DNA of 64,000 nucleotides, from contig NZ_LZSE01000018.1 in NCBI RefSeq assembly GCF_001665295.1, forward strand, positions 1-64,000. Reading direction: 5' to 3'. The notes beneath the pieces were generated by a model. That model was not told the DNA's origin. It was given only the letters and a program-made list of their open reading frames with translations, and ran no database searches. This document shows, piece after piece, positions 16,393 through 26,810 of this stretch; within the stretch, counting starts at the first letter, position 1; the number at the start of each line of letters is the position of its first letter. The position numbers and the translations under genes were made by a program. Origin of the DNA: Mycobacterium sp. 1554424.7. Its GTDB lineage: Bacteria > Actinomycetota > Actinomycetes > Mycobacteriales > Mycobacteriaceae.

Positions 16393-16458
16393 TTGGCGTC
16401 AATCCTTGCCGAGATTCGCTTCACCATCGACGGTAGGCCTCGCGCGGGTCGGTGGCGA

Positions 16459-16472
16459 GGGTCGTTTGTCCC
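16459..16472. promoter_or_regulatory. Candidate DosR box between nitroreductase and devR
   Basis: GGGTCGTTTGTCCC fits the palindromic DosR core GGGnC-N4-GnCCC in both orientations. It is 67 bp from the nitroreductase start and about 80 bp from devR, so it could serve both directions and provide devR autoregulation. Confidence 0.55.
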
Positions 16473-16499
16473 GGCCGCCAGGGTCTTTGGTAGGAGAGG

Positions 16500-16530
16500 G
16501 ACTCTCAGGAAACGTGCGATATTGAGAGTC
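16500..16530. promoter_or_regulatory. Inverted repeat just upstream of devR
   Basis: Perfect 8-base arms GACTCTCA (16500-16507) and TGAGAGTC (16523-16530) flank 15 bases. The second arm ends 10 bases before the AAAGGA ribosome site of devR. It could be an operator, or a leader hairpin if transcribed. Confidence 0.5.
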
Positions 16531-16553
16531 GGTTGTTTCAGAAAGGACTCTTG

Positions 16554-17210
16554 ATGGTCAAGGTTTTCCTCGTCGATGACCATGAGGTCGTGCGCCGAGG
16601 TCTTGCCGATCTACTCGCGTCGGACCCCGACCTGGAAATCGTCGGCGAAGCCGGTTCCGTGTCGGAGGCGAAGGCGCGAATACCGGCCCTGCAGCCCGAC
16701 GTCGCGGTGCTTGACGTGCGCCTTCCCGACGGCAACGGAATCGAATTATGCCGCGACCTGGTGTCCGACCATCCGGATCTGCGGTGTCTGATGTTGACGT
16801 CGTTCACCTCCGATGAGGCGATGCTGGAGGCGATTCTGGCCGGCGCCAGCGGCTATGTGGTCAAGGACATCAAAGGCATGGAGCTGGCCCAGGCGATCAA
16901 AGAGGTCGGCGCCGGCAAATCCCTCCTGGACAACCGGGCGGCCGCCGCGCTGATGGCAAAGCTTCGCGGGGCGGCGGAGCGCGAAGACCCGCTCTCCGGG
17001 CTGACCGAACAGGAGCGGACGCTGCTCGGGTTGCTCAGCGAAGGGTTGACCAACAGGCAGATCGCCGCACGGATGTTTCTTGCCGAGAAAACGGTGAAGA
17101 ACTACGTTTCGCGGTTGCTGGCCAAACTGGGCATGGAACGCCGAACGCAGGCGGCGGTGTTCGCCTCCAAACTCGAACAACGGTCCGGTCGGCCGCCCAT
17201 GCCGACGTAA
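16554..17210 (+). CDS. devR: DevR/DosR dormancy response regulator
   Basis: A 218-residue NarL-type regulator very close to M. tuberculosis DevR. It begins [17 protein letters not shown], with acidic D8/D9, phospho-acceptor D54 in [13 protein letters not shown]82 and K104. The C-terminal LuxR helix-turn-helix is at about 145-205 ([20 protein letters not shown]). ATG 16554 matches the known start and has AAAGGA upstream; an in-frame TTG at 16533 is rejected. It activates the dormancy regulon under hypoxia, NO or CO. Here it precedes devS on the same strand but with a 187-bp gap, and no universal stress gene lies upstream. Confidence 0.97.
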   Translation: MVKVFLVDDHEVVRRGLADLLASDPDLEIVGEAGSVSEAKARIPALQPDVAVLDVRLPDGNGIELCRDLVSDHPDLRCLMLTSFTSDEAMLEAILAGASGYVVKDIKGMELAQAIKEVGAGKSLLDNRAAAALMAKLRGAAEREDPLSGLTEQERTLLGLLSEGLTNRQIAARMFLAEKTVKNYVSRLLAKLGMERRTQAAVFASKLEQRSGRPPMPT

Positions 17211-17397
17211 GCGCCGCGCGAATAGCGGGCTGCCCGGACAGGTTTGCTGGCGGGCGTCTCGGGCGGGCGGCTCGCTATCTTGGGCGCCCGGCCTATTGGG
17301 GTTAAGCTGGCTGCGGCATCTTCGCGTTACGCGGATACTTGCTGTTTGCCGACGCAAGCTGCCTCTTGGCTAAGTTGTCGTGGAGGTATGAGGTCGG

Positions 17398-19113
17398 GTG
17401 GCCGGCGGCGACGAACGCAGTTCGGCGTTGGCCGGGCTGGGCCAGCGTGGACTGGTCAGCAGGATGCACGCGCAGCTGGACGAGTTGCTGGCCGCGCGCG
17501 ATCAGATGGAGCACCTGCTGCGCGTGTTCGTCGAGATCGCTGGTGACGTCGACGACCTCGACGCAACGTTGCACCGGATCATCGCCGCCGCCCGGGAGTT
17601 GACCTCCGCGCCCTACGGCGCGCTTGCCATCCGCGATCCCGAGGGCAGCTTGCTTCGGTTCATCCACGAGGGGATGGACGCCGATACCGTCGAGCGCATC
17701 GGACCCCTGCCGGTGGGCAAGGGGCTGCTGAGCCTGTCGCTGCTCGACACGCCGGCCCTGCGCGTGGACGACCTGACCGCGCACCCGTCGGCCGCGGGAT
17801 TTCCCGAGCACCACCCGCCCATGCGGGCGTTCCTCGCGGTGCCGATCACCATCCGCGGCATCGTCTTCGGCAACATCTACCTGACCCACGTCGACCCGGC
17901 GCGGGTCTTTTCCGAAGCCGACGAGGTCGCGGCTCGCGCGCTCGCGTTCGCGGCCGCGGCCACCATCGACAATGCCCAACTCTTCGAGCGCGAGCGGTTG
18001 TCGGTGAAATGGATGGAGGCGAGCCGCGAGATAACCACCGCCCTGCTGTCCAGCGCCGAGCCGCACCGGCGCCCGCTGCAGTTGATCGCCGAAAGCGCGC
18101 GCACCCTGACCGACGCCGACCAGGCGATCGTGCTCGTCCCGGCCGACGCGGACCTGCCGTACGACGAAGTCGACACGCTGGTGGTGTCCGCCGCGGTCGG
18201 GCTCCACGCCGACGACGTGATTGGCCGCCAAGTCCCGGTGGATGGATCCACCAGCGGCGACGTCTTCCGTTCCGGCGAACCCCTGATCACCGATTCGCTG
18301 CAGTACCCGATCCAGGCGTTCGCCGATGGCGGGCAGCGGCCGGCCATCCTGATGCCGCTGCGCACCGACGACCAAGTCGCGGGCGTGATCGCGATCGCCC
18401 GCGGCATCGACCAGCCACCCTTCGACGAGAGCTACCTCGACCTGGTGAGCGATTTCGCCACCCACGCGGCTATAGCACTGGTGCTGGCGGCGGCGCGGGA
18501 CGACTCGCGTCAGCTGACCATCGTCGCCGAACGCGAGCGCATCGCGCACGATCTGCACGACCATGTCATCCAGCGGCTCTTCGCCGCCGGCATGGACCTG
18601 CAGGGCACGCTCGCCCGGGCCCGCTCCCCCGAGGTGGCCGAGCGGCTCAACCGCAGCCTCGACGATCTGCAGACCATCATCGAGGAGATTCGAACGACGA
18701 TCTTCGAGCTCAGATCGCCGTTGGGAAAGGGCGTCGACTTCCGCCAGCGCATCCAACAGGTGGTCGCCGACCTCACCCAGAATCGGGAAATCGTCACCAC
18801 GATGCGCCTGCACGGGCCGATGACCGCGGTCGGCGGCGAACTCGCCGAACATGCCGAGGCGGTGACCGCCGAAGCGGTCAGCAACTGCGTTCGCCACTCG
18901 GGTGCGACGCGGCTGACCGTCGCAGTCGACGTCGCCGACATGTTCATTCTCGACGTCAGCGACAACGGCTGCGGCATCCCCGCCGGCAACGCGCGCAGCA
19001 GCGGGCTGGCCAACATGAAGTACCGCGCAGAACAACTCGGCGGCAGCTGCGAGGTGACCAATCCACCCGAGGGTGGCACCCGCGTCCACTGGGTCGCCCC
19101 GCTGACCGACTAA
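17398..19113 (+). CDS. devS: DevS/DosS-type haem sensor histidine kinase
   Basis: A 571-residue kinase with two GAF domains (about 50-195 and 215-365) and a HisKA_3/HATPase core. The first GAF keeps the haem-ligand region 'PEHHPPMRAFLAVP', where H139 aligns with DevS His149. The phospho-acceptor is H387 in 'RIAHDLHDHVIQRLF'; the ATP-binding N-box is 'EAVSNCVRHSGA' and the G-box region is 'DNGCGIP'. GTG 17398 has GGAGGT upstream. It senses O2/NO/CO through haem and phosphorylates DevR. The N-terminus differs from M. tuberculosis DevS and DosT, so which paralogue it represents is unclear. Confidence 0.94.
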   Translation: MAGGDERSSALAGLGQRGLVSRMHAQLDELLAARDQMEHLLRVFVEIAGDVDDLDATLHRIIAAARELTSAPYGALAIRDPEGSLLRFIHEGMDADTVERIGPLPVGKGLLSLSLLDTPALRVDDLTAHPSAAGFPEHHPPMRAFLAVPITIRGIVFGNIYLTHVDPARVFSEADEVAARALAFAAAATIDNAQLFERERLSVKWMEASREITTALLSSAEPHRRPLQLIAESARTLTDADQAIVLVPADADLPYDEVDTLVVSAAVGLHADDVIGRQVPVDGSTSGDVFRSGEPLITDSLQYPIQAFADGGQRPAILMPLRTDDQVAGVIAIARGIDQPPFDESYLDLVSDFATHAAIALVLAAARDDSRQLTIVAERERIAHDLHDHVIQRLFAAGMDLQGTLARARSPEVAERLNRSLDDLQTIIEEIRTTIFELRSPLGKGVDFRQRIQQVVADLTQNREIVTTMRLHGPMTAVGGELAEHAEAVTAEAVSNCVRHSGATRLTVAVDVADMFILDVSDNGCGIPAGNARSSGLANMKYRAEQLGGSCEVTNPPEGGTRVHWVAPLTD

Positions 19114-19155
19114 CCGGGCGAAAGTTCCCGTGACTGCTTTCCGTGAGGAGGATCG

Positions 19156-19530
19156 ATGATCGAAGTGCTGGAGGACATGCCGCAAGGAGTGACCGGCATC
19201 CGCGTGTCGGGCCGGTTGCGGGGCGACGAGTTACGCCACTTCAAACCCGAGATGGAAGAGATGCTGAAAAGCGGCGAGATCAGGATCGTGGAGGTCATCG
19301 CGCCCGATTACGAGGGCTTCGGCCCTGGCGGCTTCGCCGAGGACCTCAAGCTCGGATTCGGCATGCTGTTCTCGCACTTCTCGGATTTCAAGCGGATCGC
19401 CGTGGTGTCCGACAAGGATTGGGTCAGCCATGTGATGCACGCGGTGGCGTGGATGATGCCCGGCGAGCTCGCCGTGTTCGGGCTCGACGAGCTCGACCGC
19501 GCCAAGGAGTGGGCCGCCGGCGCTGCGTAA
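19156..19530 (+). CDS. SpoIIAA-like (STAS-fold) protein
   Basis: A 124-residue soluble protein. The pattern 'VSGRLRGDELRHFKPEMEEML...RIAVVSDKDWVSHVM' is typical of the SpoIIAA-like family, which has a STAS-type fold and membrane- or lipid-associated roles in some members. GAGGAG precedes ATG 19156, only 42 bases after devS, so co-transcription is likely. A possible degenerate DosR-like half-site lies at 19116-19129. Function in the dormancy response is unknown. Confidence 0.82.
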   Translation: MIEVLEDMPQGVTGIRVSGRLRGDELRHFKPEMEEMLKSGEIRIVEVIAPDYEGFGPGGFAEDLKLGFGMLFSHFSDFKRIAVVSDKDWVSHVMHAVAWMMPGELAVFGLDELDRAKEWAAGAA

Positions 19531-19603
19531 TCCCTTGTGTCACTGTGGTGGCGCGGTCGTCCTGGGACTTGGCACCGGCGTCCGCGGCGGCGAGGCTTAG
19601 TGG

Positions 19604-21064
19604 GTGACCAACACCGCGGTGCCATATATCGACGTGCACGAAACGCACACGGGCGTGGTCGTACTCGTAGGCGACCGGGCGTTCAAAGCGAAAAAGCCGG
19701 TGCTGACCGACTTTCTCGACTTTCGCACGGCGGAGCAGCGCGAGCGCGCGTGCCTCCGGGAGGTCGAGCTGAACCGCCGACTGGCGCCCGACAGCTACCT
19801 CGGAGTGGCCCATCTTTCCGACCCCGGCGGCGGCCCGGCCGAACCGATCGTCGTCATGCGGCGTTACCGCGACGAGGACCGGCTGGCGTCCATCGCCGGC
19901 CGTGACGCCGACGGCTCCGTGCGAGGGCTGCTGGACACCATCGCCGCGGTGCTGGCTCGCTTTCACGAGCGCGCCGAGCGCGGGCCGGCGATCGACGCGC
20001 AGGGTGAGCCCGGCGCGATCGAGGGACGCTGGCGCGCCAACCTGGTCGAACTCAGCCGCCACGCCGACACCGTTCCCGCCGAGGCGCTGTCGCGAATCGA
20101 GCGGCTCGCAGCCGAATTCATCGCCGGTCGCGAATCCCTGTTCCGACGCCGCATCGAAGACCGGCTCATCGTCGACGGCCACGGCGACCTGCTCGCGGAC
20201 GACATCTTCTGCGGCCAGGACGAACCGGCGCTGCTCGACTGCCTGGAGTTCGACGACAACCTTCGCTACGTCGACTGCGTCGACGACGCGGCGTTCCTGG
20301 CGATGGACCTCGAGTTCCTCGACCGCAAGGACCTGAGCCAGCACTTCCTCGAACGCTACGGCGCGCACTCGGCGGGCGAGGCGCCGCCTGGGCTCGCGCA
20401 CTTCTACGTCGCCTACCGCGCGGTGGTGCGGGCGAAGACCGACTGCGTGCGGCTGTCGCAGGGCAAGCGGGAGGCCGCCGAGGACGCGGCCCGGCACCTC
20501 GCGATCGCCGACGAGCACCTCCGCCGCGGCGCCGTTCGCCTGGCGCTGGTCGGCGGAAACCCCGGCACCGGCAAGTCCACGGTCGCGCGTGCGCTCGCCG
20601 AACGGACTGGGGCCCAGGTCATTTCGACCGACGACGTCCGCCGCGAACTGCGGGACGCCGGCGCGATCGCGGGCGACCCCGGCGTCCTGGATCAGGGACT
20701 GTACAGCCCGGTGAACGTCGCGGTGGTCTACGAGACCGCCCTGCGTCGGGCGGGTTCGTTGCTGGTGAACGGGCAATCGGTGATCGTGGACGGCACCTGG
20801 CGGGATCCCCAGCTGCGCGCGCGGGCTCGTCGCCTAGCCTCCGAAACCCATTCGGCGACGGTCGAACTCATGTGCTCGTCGGCGGTCGACACGGCGGCCG
20901 GCCGAATCGCCACCCGGCGGCCGGGCAATTCGGAGGTGACCCCGGAGATCGCGGCGGCGATGGCCGCCGAGCGCGGCGGTTGGGACACCGCGCGCCGGAT
21001 CGACACCTCGGGGGCCGTCGAAGACTCGGCACGCGCGGCACTCGACGCGTGGACCGGCGTCTGA
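19604..21064 (+). CDS. Rv2004c-like protein: phosphotransferase-like domain plus P-loop kinase
   Basis: A 486-residue two-domain protein. Residues about 20-290 form an aminoglycoside-phosphotransferase-like kinase ('RLIVDGHGDLLADDIF' as catalytic loop and 'CLEFDDNLRYVDCVDD'). Residues 310-486 form an AAA_33-type P-loop kinase with GGNPGTGKS at 317-325. The architecture and length match Rv2004c, a DosR-regulon member in M. tuberculosis. Start GTG 19604. GGGACTTGGCACC at 19564-19576 just upstream contains a strong DosR half-site. The substrate is unknown. The position after devRS supports dormancy regulation. Confidence 0.88.
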   Translation: MTNTAVPYIDVHETHTGVVVLVGDRAFKAKKPVLTDFLDFRTAEQRERACLREVELNRRLAPDSYLGVAHLSDPGGGPAEPIVVMRRYRDEDRLASIAGRDADGSVRGLLDTIAAVLARFHERAERGPAIDAQGEPGAIEGRWRANLVELSRHADTVPAEALSRIERLAAEFIAGRESLFRRRIEDRLIVDGHGDLLADDIFCGQDEPALLDCLEFDDNLRYVDCVDDAAFLAMDLEFLDRKDLSQHFLERYGAHSAGEAPPGLAHFYVAYRAVVRAKTDCVRLSQGKREAAEDAARHLAIADEHLRRGAVRLALVGGNPGTGKSTVARALAERTGAQVISTDDVRRELRDAGAIAGDPGVLDQGLYSPVNVAVVYETALRRAGSLLVNGQSVIVDGTWRDPQLRARARRLASETHSATVELMCSSAVDTAAGRIATRRPGNSEVTPEIAAAMAAERGGWDTARRIDTSGAVEDSARAALDAWTGV

Positions 21065-21080
21065 ACGCGCCCGCGATCCG

Positions 21081-21764
21081 CTAGTCCTTGACGGGTCGGC
21101 GGTTTCCGCGGCGGATGCGCTCGTGCGCGGTCAGCAGGAGATGGTCGAATTCCTGTGAGTTGAGCGGCAGGCCGACGCCGACGAAGTCTTCGGTGATCTG
21201 CTCGGCCAACAGCCGCAGCTTGACGTTCGCCTCCTGGGAAAGCCACTTGAGCAGGTTGAACGCGGCATCGTCGCTGATCCGGTAGACCAGCATCAGCATG
21301 CCTTTGGCCTGTTCGATGCCGGCGCGGTTCTCGCGGATCTCCGCCAGCCTTGCGGTGACGAGGTCCTCTTGGGCGCGTTCGGGGGAGGCGTCGACGTAGA
21401 ACCCGTGCGTTCCGATCACTTCGCCCCGGTCGTCGAAGAGTTGATCGCCGACGACGATGATGTGGCGCACGTTGCCGGCGGTGTCGATGATGCGGTGGCG
21501 GGTGCTGAACGCCTCGTGGGTGTTCAGGATCTGGTCGATCGTGGCCGCGACCTGCCCGCGGTCATCGGGGTGTTTGTGCGCGAGCACCAGGTCGGTGGTC
21601 GGCGTGACGGTGCCCGGCTCGTAGCCGTGCATCCGCTGCACCTGGTCGGACCACTCCCAGCGCTGGTCGGCGAAGTAGAACCGGAACCAGCCCACCCGTT
21701 GTGGGACGCCGCCGGCCAGGGCCTCTTCGACGTCGGGCGTTTGCCCGTTCAGATGCCATTCCAT
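21081..21764 (-). CDS. PAS-ANTAR domain regulator
   Basis: A 227-residue protein with a PAS domain (about 25-125: 'WFRFYFADQRWEWSDQVQRMHGYEPG') and a C-terminal ANTAR RNA-binding domain (about 130-195: 'NRAGIEQAKGMLMLVYRISDDAAFNLLKWLS'). ANTAR proteins bind dual-hairpin RNAs and act by antitermination. The PAS part presumably senses redox state or a ligand. It is downstream of hsp18 on the same strand (59-bp gap), so the two may be co-transcribed. Confidence 0.9.
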   Translation of the reverse strand: MEWHLNGQTPDVEEALAGGVPQRVGWFRFYFADQRWEWSDQVQRMHGYEPGTVTPTTDLVLAHKHPDDRGQVAATIDQILNTHEAFSTRHRIIDTAGNVRHIIVVGDQLFDDRGEVIGTHGFYVDASPERAQEDLVTARLAEIRENRAGIEQAKGMLMLVYRISDDAAFNLLKWLSQEANVKLRLLAEQITEDFVGVGLPLNSQEFDHLLLTAHERIRRGNRRPVKD

Positions 21765-21823
21765 TGTGGACCTCTTGGCTAATGGGCGAGGCGGCCGCGA
21801 AAAGCCGCCCCGCCCACCGGTCG

Positions 21824-22273
21824 TCAGGCGTCGATCACCTCCCGCTTGTTGGCGTCTTCGTTGATGGCCTTGTGGCCGTTGCCGCGAGCGACGGAAATCT
21901 TGCGCGGCTTGGCCTTCTCGGCCACCGGGATGCGCAGGGTCAGGACGCCCTCGGAGTAGGACGCGTCGATCCTCTCGGTGTCCAGGTTTTCGCCGAGGAC
22001 TAGCTGGCGGCTGAACACCCCGCGGGGCCGTTCGGTGGCCAGCATCTCGCGGTTGGGATCGACGCCGGGGCGCTCGGCGCGCACGGTCACGACGTTGCGC
22101 TCGATGTCGATGTCGAGCGTGTCGGCGTTGATGCCCGGCAGGTCGAACTCGACGACGAACTGTTCTCCCTCGCGCCAGGCATCCATCGGCATCACCGCCG
22201 GCCGGGCGGCCGTGCCGAGCACCTGCTGGGTGAATCGGTCGAGGTCACGGAACGGGTCGGAACGCATCAGCAT
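21824..22273 (-). CDS. hsp18: Hsp20/alpha-crystallin chaperone, 18-kDa antigen type
   Basis: A 149-residue small heat-shock protein, nearly collinear with the M. leprae 18-kDa antigen. It has '[20 protein letters not shown]', '[23 protein letters not shown]' and the alpha-crystallin motif '[18 protein letters not shown]'. I chose ATG 22273, which matches the known start and has GAGGTGA upstream; an ATG three codons earlier also exists. It forms oligomers that hold unfolded proteins. It is divergent from a MerR/HspR-like gene, the usual arrangement for repression of such chaperones. Confidence 0.94.
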   Translation of the reverse strand: MLMRSDPFRDLDRFTQQVLGTAARPAVMPMDAWREGEQFVVEFDLPGINADTLDIDIERNVVTVRAERPGVDPNREMLATERPRGVFSRQLVLGENLDTERIDASYSEGVLTLRIPVAEKAKPRKISVARGNGHKAINEDANKREVIDA

Positions 22274-22309
22274 GGCGGTCACCTCTCACTCCAATCTGTG
22301 GCTGTGAAT

Positions 22310-22348
22310 CGGAATGTTTCCGTGTCTTTCTATGCCAGAAGACATAGA
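22310..22348. promoter_or_regulatory. Two dyads in the hsp18/MerR intergenic region
   Basis: CGGAA-TGT-TTCCG (22310-22322) and TCTATG-N8-CATAGA (22329-22348) are perfect inverted repeats within an unusually AT-rich 153-bp divergent promoter region. They do not match the classical HAIR element (CTTGAGT-N7-ACTCAAG). They are candidate sites for the adjacent MerR-type regulator. Confidence 0.55.
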
Positions 22349-22426
22349 TTTCATATATCACTATCGACAGAAGAGCGCAAGTGTGATAAACAGGTTTTCT
22401 GAGTGAGTTCGCTGAGGGGACGGCCG

Positions 22427-22804
22427 ATGACCGAGAGCATTGGGGAGGCGGGCGCGCCGGCGTCGGATCGCGGCGTGTACGGAATCTCCGTGGCCGCCGA
22501 ACTCTCCGGCATCCCGGTGCAGTCGCTGCGCCTCTACGAGCGGCACGGGCTCGTGAGTCCCGCTCGCAGCGACGGGGGAACGCGGCGCTACAGCGCCGAC
22601 GACCTGGCCCGGCTGCAGCGCATCAGCGCCCTGATCGACGCCGGGGTCAATCTCGCCGGCATCGCCCGCATTCTCAGCCTGGAGGACCACAACGCCGAGC
22701 TGTCGGCGGTCAACACGGATCTGCGCTCCACCAACCGCACCCTGCGGAACGCGGCCAAGGGCTCGGGTCCGAAGAAAAACGGAAACCGACGCGTAAGCCG
22801 TTGA
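22427..22804 (+). CDS. MerR family regulator, HspR-like
   Basis: A 125-residue protein whose N-terminal MerR winged helix (about 17-85) reads 'YGISVAAELSGIPVQSLRLYERHGLVSPARSDGGTRRYS' in consecutive parts. It lacks an effector-binding cysteine cluster and has a basic C-terminus. ATG 22427 has GAGGGG upstream; GTG 22403 is an alternative. Divergence from hsp18 suggests it is the local heat-shock or stress repressor. Confidence 0.87.
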   Translation: MTESIGEAGAPASDRGVYGISVAAELSGIPVQSLRLYERHGLVSPARSDGGTRRYSADDLARLQRISALIDAGVNLAGIARILSLEDHNAELSAVNTDLRSTNRTLRNAAKGSGPKKNGNRRVSR

Positions 22805-22977
22805 CCGCCAACGGTCTTACCTAACGCTCGCCGATCGGGCGCCCGGGCGCCTCCCGGGGCGTTCGTTTGCCCTGTTTGCACTTCGTTGTTTGGCCCGTAG
22901 GCTTCGTTTCACGGGTCGACGCGTTGGGTGTGTCGCCGCCGGCGCGAGACCCAAAAACCCCCGAAGGGGGTGCTGAG

Positions 22978-23697
22978 ATGTCGGATGACAAGAACACGGT
23001 GGTCGGTCAGTTGACGGAACTGATGGCCAGCCTGGACCGCCACGGCACGGAGACGACGGCCGGGCTGCGCGAGCTCGTCGAGAACGGCGTTCGGCACGTG
23101 CCGGGTTGCCAGTACTCCGGAATAACCCTTGCGGAGCGGGGCAACGCGGTCACCAGCGTGGTCGCCACCCACCGCTACGCGGCGGTCCTGGACACCATTC
23201 AGAACCGGTGCCAGGAGGGGCCGTGCCTGGCGGCCGCGTGGCGGCACCACATGATGTATGTCGATGACCTGAACGTCGACCAACGTTGGCCGCGCTATCA
23301 GCGCGACGCGCTCGAGGCGACCCCCATCCGCTCGATGGCCTCGTACGAGTTGTACGACGACGACAGAAGCATGGCCGCCCTCAACTTCTATGCCGACCAT
23401 CCCCACGCGTTCACCGACGAATCACTGGAAATCGGCGGCATTTTCGCCACCCACGTGGCCTTGGCGTGGTCGATGATGCGCCGGCAGGACCAATTTCGCA
23501 GCGCCCTGGCGTCACGGGACGCCATCGGCCAGGCCAAGGGCGTCATCATGGAGCGGTTCAACCTCGACGCCGTGGAGGCGTTCGAACTGCTCACCCGGCT
23601 ATCCCAGCGGTCCAACACCAAGCTGGTCGACATCGCCGAAGGGCTGATCGACAGCGAACATCCGCTCAAGCCGCGGCATCGCGGGCCCCGCGGGTAG
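22978..23697 (+). CDS. GAF-ANTAR domain regulator
   Basis: A 239-residue protein with an N-terminal GAF domain (about 25-165: 'CQYSGITLAERGNAVTSVVA', 'RCQEGPCLAA') and an ANTAR domain (about 175-230: 'SRDAIGQAKGVIMERFNLDAVEAFELLTRLSQ'). ATG 22978 follows GAAGGGGG. It is likely an RNA-binding antiterminator responding to a GAF ligand. It is the second ANTAR protein within 2 kb, flanking the hsp18/MerR pair. Confidence 0.9.
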   Translation: MSDDKNTVVGQLTELMASLDRHGTETTAGLRELVENGVRHVPGCQYSGITLAERGNAVTSVVATHRYAAVLDTIQNRCQEGPCLAAAWRHHMMYVDDLNVDQRWPRYQRDALEATPIRSMASYELYDDDRSMAALNFYADHPHAFTDESLEIGGIFATHVALAWSMMRRQDQFRSALASRDAIGQAKGVIMERFNLDAVEAFELLTRLSQRSNTKLVDIAEGLIDSEHPLKPRHRGPRG

Positions 23698-23781
23698 CCG
23701 CGCTTCGCCGTAATCACGTTGTGTGACAGGCGGTTTCGAACCGTGGTTTGACCTCGGCAATTGCGGGGTATCAAGTGCGCC

Positions 23782-25941
<2,160 letters not shown>

Positions 25942-26024
25942 TAGAAATCCGCCCGAACGTCACCTGACCGCCCGCCGGTCGATACGCTGTGCCTGCAGCG
26001 GGGTCGTTACAGGAGAGGGCGGAT

Positions 26025-26804
26025 ATGTCAAGGACAGTGGTGGTTGGCGCCTCGAGCGGACTCGGGCGCTGCATCGGCATCGGCCTGGCGCGACGCGGCG
26101 ATCAGGTGGCGCTGCTCGCCCGGCGCCGCGAGCGCATCGAGGCCGCGGCGAAGGAGGCGGGGCAAGGCGCGATCGCCGTCGAATGCGACGTCATCGACGA
26201 GGGGTCCTGCCGGTCGGCGATCGCCGGCGTGGCCGACGCGTTCGGCGGCATCGACAACCTCGTCTACACCCCGGCCATCGGCCCGCTCGCGCGCCTGGTG
26301 GACACCGACGCCGACACCTGGCGGCGCGTCTTCGACACCAACGTGATCGGCGCGGCGCTGGTCACGGCGGCCGCGGTGCCACACCTGACCGAGTCGGCGG
26401 GCAAGGTGGTCTACCTCGCCTCCGACGCCGGCACGTACGGGCCGCCATGGCCGGGTCTGGGGGCCTACGGCGTCAGCAAGGCGGCCCTCGAGCGGCTCGT
26501 CGAGGCGTGGCGGGCCGAACATCCCGACATCGGCTTCACCAACCTGATCGTGGGGGAGTGCGGGGGCGGCGAGGGCGACGCGGCCACGGGGATGACCACC
26601 GGCTGGGACATGGACCTCGCCATGAAGGCCGCCCCGCTGTGGGCGTCGCGCGGGTGCATGCCCGGCAAGCTGATGCCGGTCGAGGACCTCATCGACGTGG
26701 TCCACACGATCCTGCGCACCAACGCGTCGACGTCGATGCCGCTGGTCGTGGCGCGCGGCGCCCCGGCGAACCCGCCGGCGTTTGCCGACGCGGCGCAGTC
26801 CTGA
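26025..26804 (+). CDS. Short-chain dehydrogenase/reductase (SDR)
   Basis: A 259-residue Rossmann enzyme with cofactor loop GASSGLG (8-14), an NNAG equivalent 'LVYTPAIG', and catalytic S133, Y148 and K152 (AYGVSKAALE). AGGAGAG precedes ATG 26025. It reduces or oxidises an unknown alcohol/ketone with NAD(P). It is convergent with an aldo/keto reductase. Confidence 0.9.
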   Translation: MSRTVVVGASSGLGRCIGIGLARRGDQVALLARRRERIEAAAKEAGQGAIAVECDVIDEGSCRSAIAGVADAFGGIDNLVYTPAIGPLARLVDTDADTWRRVFDTNVIGAALVTAAAVPHLTESAGKVVYLASDAGTYGPPWPGLGAYGVSKAALERLVEAWRAEHPDIGFTNLIVGECGGGEGDAATGMTTGWDMDLAMKAAPLWASRGCMPGKLMPVEDLIDVVHTILRTNASTSMPLVVARGAPANPPAFADAAQS

Positions 26805-26810
26805 CCAGTC

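Noticed and set aside
17302-19185. Reverse-strand frame of over 600 codons across devS
   Set aside because: It is antisense to an unmistakable histidine kinase and has no domain or start signal.
22274-22426. Classical HAIR element for HspR
   Set aside because: No CTTGAGT-N7-ACTCAAG is present by inspection.
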